A stretch of 8,319 nt of DNA from an uncultured bacterium. GTDB lineage: Bacteria; Cyanobacteriota; Vampirovibrionia; Gastranaerophilales; Gastranaerophilaceae. The stretch is taken from contig USEW01000084.1 in the NCBI GenBank assembly GCA_900553845.1, positions 1 through 8,319 of the forward strand, in the 5' to 3' direction. Made by a program: the position numbers and the translations under genes. The notes beneath the pieces are model-generated. The model saw only the letters and a program-made list of their open reading frames with translations, was not told the DNA's origin and did no database searches. Below are positions 1 to 7,004 of this stretch, one piece after another (the first letter of the stretch is position 1; each line of letters begins with the position of its first letter).

Positions 1-125
1 CAGTTTTAAACATGGTTAAAAATTTAAAATTTAGCAAGTATTTTCAAGATAATTTACAAATAATTAATTGCAATAATAATTATTTTTAGATTCAAAATAG
101 CAAAATTAAAGAAAGTGAGAATATA

Positions 126-760
126 GTGAAAATTATTAATCAAGTGAATGTTGGTAAAACACAGTTTTGCAACAAAAAAGAAAAAAAGAGAGAAAGATTA
201 CCATAACCATATTACATTAATAGGCAATAAGAAAAAAAAAGACTCCAAACACAACAAGAAATTGTGCTTGGAACAACGGCAATCACTGCAGTTGGTGTTG
301 CAACATTTGCACTTATTTCATCACATAAAACTAAAAGCATATGAAAAAATATTGGATGAAAAAATATCCAAAAAACTTGATGAAAAATTAAGTGAAATAA
401 TTGACAACAAGTTGTAAAAACACTTAATAAAAAATCCACGAAAATCATTGACAGTAAAGTTACCCAATCTGTGAAAAAAGAACTTGATAATAAATTTGTT
501 AAAGAATGGACTGAATTTAAAGAATCTTATAAAAAAATGGACCAAAATTGAAAAAAATTTTACAAGATTTTTTAGCTTTTGAACAATGGGATGATAATAA
601 GCTAAAGGTAAATGAATCTTTTCAGAAATAATTAGAGTATATTTATGATAAAATGGATAAAATGTATATATTGCCGACTATTCACTTCTCTTGCGAATAT
701 TTATCACCTTTACACTCTAGAATAAAAATGTATTTTCCAGATCTTTTTATACAAAATTAA
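126..760 (+). pseudogene. Decayed gene for a protein with a hydrophobic segment and a charged helical region
   Basis: No single frame is open, but coding-like segments follow one another in different frames. From GTG 126 one frame reads VKIINQVNVGKTQF and continues through TAA stops at 204-206 and 228-230 into a hydrophobic stretch (about 261-320, including TTAITAVGVATFALISS) that looks like a membrane helix, ending at TGA 342-344. The next frame then gives a charged helical stretch (340-414, YEKILDEKISKKLDEKLSEI). The first frame resumes at about 411-551 (VVKTLNKKSTKIIDSK, then KKELDNKFVKEWTEFKESYK). A third frame runs from about 542 to the stop at 758-760 (ILQDFLAFEQWDD), broken by TAA at 629-631. 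That makes three frame changes and at least three internal stops. All other genes here are intact, so real decay is more likely than sequencing error. The family is not recognised. The same frame is open back to 90, after a TAG at 87-89, so the true start is unknown and may lie further left. A 12-89 stretch in that frame encodes only 25 residues. Confidence 0.6.
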
Positions 761-770
761 ATCTAAATAT

Positions 771-810
771 AAAAATCCGTACAAAGAAATAAATCAATGT
801 ACGGATTTTA
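771..810 (-). terminator. Rho-independent terminator of the SLH protein gene
   Basis: Perfect 12-bp arms AAAATCCGTACA (772-783) and TGTACGGATTTT (798-809) enclose a 14-nt loop. The hairpin starts about 21 nt after the stop codon of the minus-strand SLH gene. In the minus-strand transcript the second arm ends in a run of five U (771-775) and continues AU-rich. Both arms carry A or T runs, so it could also stop transcription arriving from the degraded region on the left. Confidence 0.8.
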
Positions 811-830
811 ACATTTAGATAGTAAATTAA

Positions 831-3146
831 CTATCGTTCATTGCATCCAAAAGAAATAGTAACTTGTTCTTTTGGATTAACTGAAGAAACTCTCATACCG
901 TTTTTATCAACAAGGTAAGTAATTTCATCAGCGGTATATCCAAATAATCCCATAGTACCGCTTAAAGCTGTTCGAGTTACGTCAATTGGCGCTTTAACTG
1001 TATTTTTAATAGCATCAACATAACTTCTACCTGCTGCTCCAAGTTGTCCTTGGAATATTTCACCGGTACCTACACCAACACCATCAAATACTGATTCAAC
1101 AGCATTACCAGCGTTAACTATAGCACCACCAACAGTACGTCCAACGTTTCCTAAAATACCACCTGTCCAAGTAAATGGAGCTTCAACTAGTTTTGCAAAG
1201 AAATTAGGACGTTTCATTGAGTTAACCTGAGCAACTATAATTTGATTTGGTAAGTTAACTTTACATTTACCGTTTTGGATATCTTTGAAGCTTAATTTTA
1301 ATCCACCCTTACATTTCATTGTAGGACGAATAACTTCAGTTACAACACCATGAACAACAGAACCAGCAGGGAAGCATTGTCCATCAATTGTCACAGCGTC
1401 AATAGTACGTGCAGCAAATCTGTCACCAATATTTGCATGTTTTGCACTTATTTCATCATTAAAGCAAAGTTGAAGTGTAGGAACTTTTACTGTGGTTTCT
1501 TTTTCAACGTAAGCTTTACTGTTTTCACAAGGACATCCATCATTTAAAGTTACTTTATCTTGTGTATCATAACCGATAGCTACACGAACTGATTGTAACA
1601 TTGAAGCTATATCAGCACGGCTTGCATCGTTATTTGGATTAATATTTTTAGGTTGTGGAGAATTTGCCAACACACCTGCTTGAAGTGATTTAGCAACCCC
1701 AATAGCTGCCCAAGATGGAACATTATTACCATCACAATATTGGCTTAAAATTTCACGAGCTTGACAATCAGTCATTTCGCAATTTATACCTTTTGCTAAT
1801 ATAGTTAATGCTTCAGCACGTGAGACAGTTTCATTTGGCTTAAACATATTATTTGGATATCCACACATTAAACCATTAGCAACTGCTTTATTAATAATTT
1901 TGTTAGCCCAATGACTTTTAGGTACATCTTTAAAATGAGTTTGCGGACAAGTCATATTATCATTTAAATTGAAACCTTTTATTGTCATAGATGCTAATTC
2001 AGCACGTGATACAGGAAGTGAAGGTTTAAATGTTCTATCAGGGTATCCAACAATAATATCATTTTCAGCTAATCTATTAATTTCGCATCCTGCCCAGTAT
2101 CCTGATGGAACATCAGGGAATACACTCATTAAAGGAGCAGCAGCACCTGTTTGAGAAATTGTAAACGGTTCTAATGATTTTTTACAAACATCCATACTTG
2201 TTTGAGTTTGGATTTGAACAGGACATCCGCAGTTATTTTGAACTACAGGTACACCACATCCGCAAGGATTACAAGTGTTTGTAACTACAGGTATTTGACA
2301 AGCTTTTCCTGTTGAACATCCGTTATTACATGAAGTGCAAGATGTTTTACATTTGCTATCCATACTTAATGCATTAAAAGGATTTAGCCAACCAAAAGCT
2401 GTTGAGAAAAACGACTTATTAGCACTATTAGCACATGGATCACATATATTGCAAGGAGCAGCTGCACCACATGGGTCACATTCTGTTCTTGCAACAGGAA
2501 TACCGTCTGTGCAAGCACTTAATGCATTTTCACAAGGTATGTGACTTGTTGCACAACCCTGACAAGGTGTATATGGTGATTCGTTTATTGCAATACCATT
2601 ATTATATTCACCAACTACATTATTTCCACCATAAACAGCATATGGATAAGCATAAATTTGTTGACGTTGTGAATCACTTAAATTAGAAGTATTTGGACAT
2701 ACTGCACAAGTAGGCTCTCCATTATCCGGACAAGTTGCCATTGGAGGGCAATCACAAGGTGCAGGTGCTGCACCGCATGGGTCACATTCACAAGGATTGC
2801 ATTTTTCTTTTTTGCAAGGATCACATTTTTTCTTCTTTTTTGAGCATGGATCACATGGCTCATTACAAGGATTTGCACAAGGGTCACAAGGTTTTACACA
2901 AGGTTCGCATGGTGCTGCGCCACAAGGTTCACATTCACAAGGATTGCAAGTGCAGCTTTCTTTTGGTTGCATACATCTTGGGCATTTTGCATTATGCGGT
3001 GTCACTTTAGTTTTACATCCTGATATAGGACATGCAGCTAAATTCATTCCTGTTATATCATCAATTGTTGCTGCATTAATTGATACGCTACTTGCTAAAA
3101 GACCAATACTTAAAGCAGCAGCAAGTGTCATTTTGTTAATTGTCAT
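831..3146 (-). CDS. Secreted cysteine-rich protein with three SLH domains
   Basis: 771 residues. ATG 3146 is preceded by a consensus AGGAGG (3153-3158) 6 nt upstream, and a signal peptide starts at residue 1 (hydrophobic core about 7-22, probable cleavage after INA at 23-25; no lipobox). Residues 39-150 hold 27 cysteines, first as a zinc-ribbon-like set (C39, C44, C55, C58), then as C-D/E/N-P-C units with lysine and GAAP spacers. More cysteine clusters follow to about 310. Three SLH domains occupy about 343-392, 405-454 and 475-520. The first two carry F-x-DVP, W, GYP and SRAE (380-383, 442-445); the third is degenerate (SRAD 509-512). Residues about 555-645 form a probable beta-rich domain, followed by a Gly/Ala-rich amphipathic stretch (655-740). 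SLH domains bind cell-wall polysaccharide, so an envelope location is expected. The cysteines may form disulfides or bind metal; this is inference. The gene looks less AT-rich than its neighbours, which could reflect high expression. I do not recognise this architecture as a named protein, and a cyanobacterial SLH porin is unlikely because no OprB-like barrel follows the SLH part. Confidence 0.93.
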   Translation of the reverse strand: MTINKMTLAAALSIGLLASSVSINAATIDDITGMNLAACPISGCKTKVTPHNAKCPRCMQPKESCTCNPCECEPCGAAPCEPCVKPCDPCANPCNEPCDPCSKKKKKCDPCKKEKCNPCECDPCGAAPAPCDCPPMATCPDNGEPTCAVCPNTSNLSDSQRQQIYAYPYAVYGGNNVVGEYNNGIAINESPYTPCQGCATSHIPCENALSACTDGIPVARTECDPCGAAAPCNICDPCANSANKSFFSTAFGWLNPFNALSMDSKCKTSCTSCNNGCSTGKACQIPVVTNTCNPCGCGVPVVQNNCGCPVQIQTQTSMDVCKKSLEPFTISQTGAAAPLMSVFPDVPSGYWAGCEINRLAENDIIVGYPDRTFKPSLPVSRAELASMTIKGFNLNDNMTCPQTHFKDVPKSHWANKIINKAVANGLMCGYPNNMFKPNETVSRAEALTILAKGINCEMTDCQAREILSQYCDGNNVPSWAAIGVAKSLQAGVLANSPQPKNINPNNDASRADIASMLQSVRVAIGYDTQDKVTLNDGCPCENSKAYVEKETTVKVPTLQLCFNDEISAKHANIGDRFAARTIDAVTIDGQCFPAGSVVHGVVTEVIRPTMKCKGGLKLSFKDIQNGKCKVNLPNQIIVAQVNSMKRPNFFAKLVEAPFTWTGGILGNVGRTVGGAIVNAGNAVESVFDGVGVGTGEIFQGQLGAAGRSYVDAIKNTVKAPIDVTRTALSGTMGLFGYTADEITYLVDKNGMRVSSVNPKEQVTISFGCNER
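2764..2801 (-). repeat. Intragenic repeat unit of the cysteine-rich region, copy 1
   Basis: This 38-nt stretch matches 2911-2948 at 34 of 38 positions by my count. It encodes the unit CNPCECDPCGAAP (residues 116-128). The close DNA match points to internal duplication of the cysteine-rich segment. Confidence 0.7.
2911..2948 (-). repeat. Intragenic repeat unit of the cysteine-rich region, copy 2
   Basis: Partner of 2764-2801. It encodes CNPCECEPCGAAP (residues 67-79). A third, more diverged relative (ECDPCGAAAPC, residues 222-232) lies near 2450-2483. Confidence 0.7.
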
Positions 3147-3152
3147 CTCTTT

Positions 3153-3158
3153 CCTCCT
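3153..3158 (-). promoter_or_regulatory. Ribosome binding site of the SLH protein gene
   Basis: AGGAGG on the minus strand, 6 nt before ATG 3146. It is the strongest Shine-Dalgarno sequence in the window and fixes the start of the secreted protein. Confidence 0.85.
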
Positions 3159-3208
3159 ATTTTGAAATTTGGTTGCAAATAATAATTTACAATCTTTAAA
3201 ATTTCGTT

Positions 3209-3222
3209 ACATAAAATTATGT
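3209..3222. promoter_or_regulatory. Small inverted repeat upstream of the SLH gene, possible operator
   Basis: ACATAA-AA-TTATGT, with perfect 6-bp arms, lies about 62 nt before the SLH gene start, where its promoter should be. I could not place a convincing -35/-10 pair for that gene. A regulator site is one reading; in sequence this AT-rich a chance match is also possible. Confidence 0.25.
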
Positions 3223-3318
3223 TTTTGAAAAGTGCTTTTATTCATTACCAAAAAAGATAATCTAATATGACTATTTGAATTAATATATTAAACTTTTGAT
3301 GTAGTATTTTTTTAATAT

Positions 3319-3346
3319 TTAAATAATTTTTATAAAAATTATTTAA
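3319..3346. repeat. 28-bp perfect AT palindrome between divergent genes
   Basis: The left arm TTAAATAATTTTTA (3319-3332) is exactly complementary to the right arm TAAAAATTATTTAA (3333-3346), with no loop. No T-run follows on either strand, so it does not look like a terminator. It sits about 21 nt upstream of the -35 box of the 498-residue protein gene, a reasonable place for a regulator site or a cruciform. Confidence 0.6.
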
Positions 3347-3367
3347 TAAAAAGCTTGCATTAATATT

Positions 3368-3396
3368 TTGACATATTATAATTATAATTGTAGTAT
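3368..3396 (+). promoter_or_regulatory. Sigma-70 type promoter for the 498-residue protein gene
   Basis: A consensus -35 TTGACA (3368-3373) is followed 17 nt later by TAGTAT (3391-3396), which matches four of six -10 positions. Two TATAAT hexamers (3377-3382, 3383-3388) lie in the spacer but are too close to this -35. With the chosen -10, the transcript would start near 3403, leaving a leader of only about 9 nt before ATG 3412. Confidence 0.5.
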
Positions 3397-3411
3397 AGAT
3401 GAGAAAATAAT

Positions 3412-4908
3412 ATGAGAATATATTCACACAATAATTTTGTTAGAAATTTTGAAAAAAATTTACAAGAAGGACAACAAAATATTTTTGAAAAAGTTAGAAC
3501 AATAAAAAATATCTTAGACTCCAAGCAGGATCCATTAACTGAAGCACAAGAACATAAGCAATTAGGCGGCGAAATGCTTGGTAAATTGCTGGTTCAAACA
3601 CAAGAAGCATTCCAACAAAGAAATATTCAAATGAGTGATTTATTAAATCTTGATAACGCAATAAAACAAGAGTTAAATAGAAATACAACACCAAAATATA
3701 CATTACCTAAGTATCCAACAATTTTACAAGAAAGCCATGAGTTATATAAAGGAACATTACCAGCAGTATCTAATGCATTAAATGAAATTGATCCTTTTTT
3801 TGATAGAAACAATATTGAAAATGAAAATGTTAATATTGACAATTTTAAGATAGACTATTGTGATTATATACCTACTTTAGGTCTTGTTAATCCTCGACTT
3901 GGATTAAGATTTACAATACCTTTAAGAGAAAAACTTGGTGTAAGAACAATTGACAGTCTTACTAATAGTATAGCAATGTATCTAACGCCTAAAGAATTAT
4001 CAACAAACTATGATAAATATAAATATATAAATGATGGCAATAAAATTTTTGTTACTTATAATATCCAAAAGTCTTTTGAACGTGCTGAATTTCAACACAA
4101 TACCCATTCACAAGAAAAACAACTTACACGATTTAGTAACCATGATTACGATTTACAATGTATAACATTTAACAGAGACGATGTTTCAAGTCACATCGTG
4201 ATAAGTCCTGCTATCACACAAAATCATAATCCTTATGTTGTTAAGAGCGATTTATTACAAGGAACAGTTACTTTGCATAATGACATTCAGGAAGGTTATT
4301 ATTTTGAGAATACAAATCAAATATTAACAAAACTCAATAGTACACCTGTTGTTACTACAATTTCCACTGAAACTGCAAATAATTTACACAAATATACTTT
4401 GGAAAATTTAGAATGTATGAAAACAGTTTTTAAAAACTATTCAGATGCTCTCACTAGAATGAGTCCAATATTAAGAAATATAAATGAAAAAGATGCTATA
4501 ATTGATGACAATAATACCGGTGAACGTATTGAAGGTAACAATAATAATTTTACCTATTATAATGAAAATAACCGAGAATATTTTTCTCACCAAATTGAGC
4601 AAAATGATGATGGCTCAAGAACAGTTATAGATATATTGTATTATAGTGACACATCTAAATCTTTACCGCATTACATATTAAAAACACAAATTGATCCAAA
4701 TGGTAATTCTACATTTAAAGGACAAATCCTTGACAGAAATGGAGATTTGGCTCAAGATTCCGGCGAAGAACCTATGTCTGAAGATTTTAAAAATACTTTA
4801 AACTTAACTAATGATGAATACAATGCTTTAGTGTGTGCTTATAAACATATTAAAACTTATACTTGGAATAAAGATGAAGCATTAGCAGAACTGCAAAAAA
4901 TGCAATAA
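3412..4908 (+). CDS. Hypothetical protein, 498 residues, no recognised family
   Basis: I do not recognise this protein. It has no signal peptide and no membrane helix, so it is probably cytoplasmic unless exported by a system without a cleaved signal. The first 130 residues look mainly helical and rich in Gln, Glu and Lys. The middle (about 140-320) is mixed, with a conserved-looking segment around 150-180 (DYIPTLGLVNPRLGLRF). Residues about 365-445 are Asn- and Asp-rich and probably beta-stranded, with turns DPNGN (428-432) and DRNGD (441-445). D441, N443, D445, D449 and E452 are spaced as in an EF-hand loop, but the usual glycine at loop position 6 is leucine, so calcium binding is only a possibility. 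The last 40 residues look helical. ATG 3412 has only a weak GAGA (3401-3404) as a ribosome site. The gene stands alone between its own promoter and a strong terminator. Confidence 0.85.
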   Translation: MRIYSHNNFVRNFEKNLQEGQQNIFEKVRTIKNILDSKQDPLTEAQEHKQLGGEMLGKLLVQTQEAFQQRNIQMSDLLNLDNAIKQELNRNTTPKYTLPKYPTILQESHELYKGTLPAVSNALNEIDPFFDRNNIENENVNIDNFKIDYCDYIPTLGLVNPRLGLRFTIPLREKLGVRTIDSLTNSIAMYLTPKELSTNYDKYKYINDGNKIFVTYNIQKSFERAEFQHNTHSQEKQLTRFSNHDYDLQCITFNRDDVSSHIVISPAITQNHNPYVVKSDLLQGTVTLHNDIQEGYYFENTNQILTKLNSTPVVTTISTETANNLHKYTLENLECMKTVFKNYSDALTRMSPILRNINEKDAIIDDNNTGERIEGNNNNFTYYNENNREYFSHQIEQNDDGSRTVIDILYYSDTSKSLPHYILKTQIDPNGNSTFKGQILDRNGDLAQDSGEEPMSEDFKNTLNLTNDEYNALVCAYKHIKTYTWNKDEALAELQKMQ

Positions 4909-4957
4909 AAAAACTCTATGACATAATAAATATATAAATAACTTAATAAAACTTAAC

Positions 4958-4986
4958 AAAAATTGCCTTAATTAGGCAATTTTTTT
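4958..4986 (+). terminator. Rho-independent terminator after the 498-residue protein gene
   Basis: Arms AAAAATTGCCT (4958-4968) and AGGCAATTTTT (4974-4984) enclose a 5-nt loop TAATT, and the T-run extends to 4986. The hairpin begins about 50 nt after the stop codon and separates this gene from the small gene downstream. Confidence 0.85.
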
Positions 4987-4993
4987 ATTCTTT

Positions 4994-5023
4994 TTGTTTT
5001 TATTTATATATAAAGAATATACA
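4994..5023 (+). promoter_or_regulatory. Possible promoter of the 81-residue protein gene
   Basis: TTGTTT (4994-4999) and TATACA (5018-5023) are separated by 18 nt, just after a terminator and about 48 nt before ATG 5071. The boxes are only partial matches in AT-rich sequence. A promoter is needed here because the upstream transcript should end at 4986. Confidence 0.35.
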
Positions 5024-5056
5024 AAATATATTCAAAGATTTGGTTTAAAAGTTTAT

Positions 5057-5062
5057 AGGGGA
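5057..5062 (+). promoter_or_regulatory. Ribosome binding site of the 81-residue protein gene
   Basis: AGGGGA lies 8 nt before ATG 5071. This clear site supports the small gene as real and fixes its start. Confidence 0.7.
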
Positions 5063-5070
5063 TATTTATT

Positions 5071-5316
5071 ATGGCATTTCAAGCTAAAGATTTTATTGAT
5101 AACGCATTAATTCAAAAATATGCTAGAGCTCAAGTTGACAATCCTAGTCTTGCTAAAGAAGTTGACGCTAACAAAATGTTAAACAGTATGAATGATATAG
5201 CTTTAATGCAAAAATTCTATGTTAATATGAACGTTAAAGTTCAAAATTTAAACAAAAACATTACTGATATCAAAACTCATCAATATGCTCGTACTTCTTT
5301 TGTTTTGAATTGTTAA
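5071..5316 (+). CDS. Small hypothetical protein, 81 residues
   Basis: I do not recognise the family. The protein has no signal peptide and no membrane helix and looks almost wholly helical. Residues about 36-68 (from MLNSMNDIALMQKFYVNMNV onward) have hydrophobic spacing that would suit a coiled coil or helix packing. It ends in a C-terminal cysteine (C81). A good Shine-Dalgarno, a plausible promoter and codon use like its neighbours argue that it is a true gene. It converges on the histidine kinase gene, with only 9 nt between the two stop codons and no hairpin terminator visible, so the two transcripts probably overlap at their 3' ends. Function unknown; a small structural or adaptor protein is possible but not shown by the sequence. 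Confidence 0.75.
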   Translation: MAFQAKDFIDNALIQKYARAQVDNPSLAKEVDANKMLNSMNDIALMQKFYVNMNVKVQNLNKNITDIKTHQYARTSFVLNC

Positions 5317-5325
5317 TATATTTTA

Positions 5326-7002
5326 TTAATATGGAAGCAAAATTTTAAATGTGGTACCAATATTAACTTCAGAGTCAAAAGTTATACTCCCGTTATGTTT
5401 TTCAATAATTTTTTTACAAATAGCAAGCCCAAGTCCTGTCCCTTCACCATATGGTTTTGTTGAAAATCCCTGGTTAAATATTTTTTTCACATCCTTTTTA
5501 GCAATACCACAACCGGTATCTTTAAATATTATTTCTAAATTATCTTCATTCATTAAAGTTGTAATCTCAATTTTTCCATATCCTTCAATACTTTGTTTTG
5601 CATTTATTATTAAATTCATAAATACTTGATTTAATAAATTAGGGTAACATTTTATCTGTTTAACATTTGAATAATTCTTAACTACAGTTATTTTATTTTT
5701 TAATTCATGATTTAATAGCTCCAAAGTCAAATCAATTTCCTCATTAACATTTACACTTTGAAGTTGTGCTTCATCCAATCTTACAAATTTTTTCAACGAA
5801 ACAACAATATTTTTTATACGTTTAATTGCTTCTTCATCAAGTTTATTAATATATTGAAGTTTTTGCACATAATCATCATTTTCATAATTCGATATAAGGT
5901 TTTTAATTATTTTATAACGTATATTATTATTTGAATTAACTGAAGCCAGTGGTGTATTAATTTCATGCGCTACACCGGCTATTAGCTGCCCGAGTGAAGC
6001 CATTTTTTCAGAATTTATTAAATGAATTTGAGTTTCCTTTAGTTCATTTAATGTTTTTTTAAGTTCTTTATTTGTACTTTTTACTTTATCAAATAAATTA
6101 GCAAGACTACAAGATTGCGAAATTTGAACTGAAAGTGATGAAATTAAGTCACTTTGTGAAGTTAAACTAATTTTTTGTTTAGAAAAACCTATTATTATAC
6201 CAAGCAGTTTTTTCTGATGAAATATTGGAAGCATTATTCTAAATAATGAAGTTTTAAAAAATTTATTGCTTTTTTCAAATGGTTTCAAGACAAATGTAGT
6301 TATATATTTTCGTTTTGAAAGTTTTTCAAACTCATTATCTGATAAAACAAATTTTGTATCATTGCTTAAAACACTTTTTGTTCTTGGATAAATATGTGTA
6401 ACTTTAAATATTCCTTTTCGTTCAAACTTTGCAAATGAAATTGTAAATGCATTTATTAATGGGCATATTTCCTTTAATGCCGATAAAATAATTTCATTAT
6501 AATCAATAGATTTTCGAATTTTATCATTAATACGATTTAATATATTCATTTTTAAAACTTGAAGTTGTGCATTATCTTTAAGTTCATTTAATTTTTTATT
6601 TTCTAATTCTAAATCATCTTTATACTTTTCAAGTTTTGTTAAATTAGAATTTATTTCTCGAAATTTATTTTCATAAGTTATATTTTTAAAAGTTAACAGT
6701 TTTTTTCCATTTTTAACATAAGAACTTAATTCATAAAATTTTAAATTAGAATTTTCATTTCGATAATTTACAATAGCAAAAAAATTTTCACTTGATAAAA
6801 GACAAAAATCAATTGGGGTAAGATTAATATTTTTTTCAGGTTCAAGCACACAAAAATCAAAATCAAACTTATTTTTAAAACGATTAATATTTTTTATACT
6901 ACCAAACTCTTCAATAAACAATATATTTGTTGAAATAATATTATTCTGCTCATTAAAGATAATAAGAGGAATATTTAATTGTCGTATAAAATCGTAATCC
7001 AT
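5326..7002 (-). CDS. Soluble sensor histidine kinase with PAS-like and GAF-like regions
   Basis: 558 residues, no membrane segment, so a cytoplasmic sensor. Residues 1-110 resemble a PAS domain, followed by a coiled coil (about 112-150), a GAF-like sensor region (about 155-300) and a second coiled coil (303-335). The HisKA domain follows, with H-box GVAHEINTP and phosphoacceptor His346. The ATPase domain has the N-box NLIINA (463-468), G1 box DTGCG (495-499), F-box region GFSTK (512-516) and G2 box GTGLGL (521-526). All catalytic motifs look intact, so autophosphorylation is expected. It is the last gene of an operon with the PAP2-like and prenyl synthase genes: only 2 nt separate its ATG from the preceding stop, and it has no Shine-Dalgarno of its own, so translational coupling is likely. 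No response regulator is in the window, so its partner and signal are unknown. The gene is more AT-rich than the SLH gene. Confidence 0.93.
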   Translation of the reverse strand: MDYDFIRQLNIPLIIFNEQNNIISTNILFIEEFGSIKNINRFKNKFDFDFCVLEPEKNINLTPIDFCLLSSENFFAIVNYRNENSNLKFYELSSYVKNGKKLLTFKNITYENKFREINSNLTKLEKYKDDLELENKKLNELKDNAQLQVLKMNILNRINDKIRKSIDYNEIILSALKEICPLINAFTISFAKFERKGIFKVTHIYPRTKSVLSNDTKFVLSDNEFEKLSKRKYITTFVLKPFEKSNKFFKTSLFRIMLPIFHQKKLLGIIIGFSKQKISLTSQSDLISSLSVQISQSCSLANLFDKVKSTNKELKKTLNELKETQIHLINSEKMASLGQLIAGVAHEINTPLASVNSNNNIRYKIIKNLISNYENDDYVQKLQYINKLDEEAIKRIKNIVVSLKKFVRLDEAQLQSVNVNEEIDLTLELLNHELKNKITVVKNYSNVKQIKCYPNLLNQVFMNLIINAKQSIEGYGKIEITTLMNEDNLEIIFKDTGCGIAKKDVKKIFNQGFSTKPYGEGTGLGLAICKKIIEKHNGSITFDSEVNIGTTFKILLPY

Positions 7003-7004
7003 AT

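Noticed and set aside
148..417. 89-codon plus-strand frame as an intact small gene
   Set aside because: Only its second half looks like natural protein. The hydrophobic segment that should precede it lies in another frame, so it is treated as part of the broken gene.
212..545. Two overlapping minus-strand frames rich in Phe, Leu and Ile
   Set aside because: They are the antisense of A-rich Lys/Glu codons, have no ribosome site, and their composition is explained by the plus-strand remnant.
2335..2686. Further plus-strand open frames opposite the SLH protein gene
   Set aside because: Shadows of the biased codon use of the minus-strand gene, without ribosome sites or recognisable domains.
2697..2948. 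Possible CRISPR-like or tandem repeat array
   Set aside because: The repeats are irregular in spacing, keep the reading frame and encode cysteine units; they are protein repeats.
2797..3165. Plus-strand open frame of 122 codons opposite the cysteine-rich region, rich in QGSH repeats
   Set aside because: It is the antisense of the repeated Cys-Asp-Pro codons. The opposite strand has a signal peptide, SLH domains and a consensus ribosome site, and this frame has none.
3226..3244. Imperfect inverted repeat around AAAAGTGCTTTT
   Set aside because: Arms are short and AT-rich with mismatches, and no T-run or promoter alignment makes it convincing.
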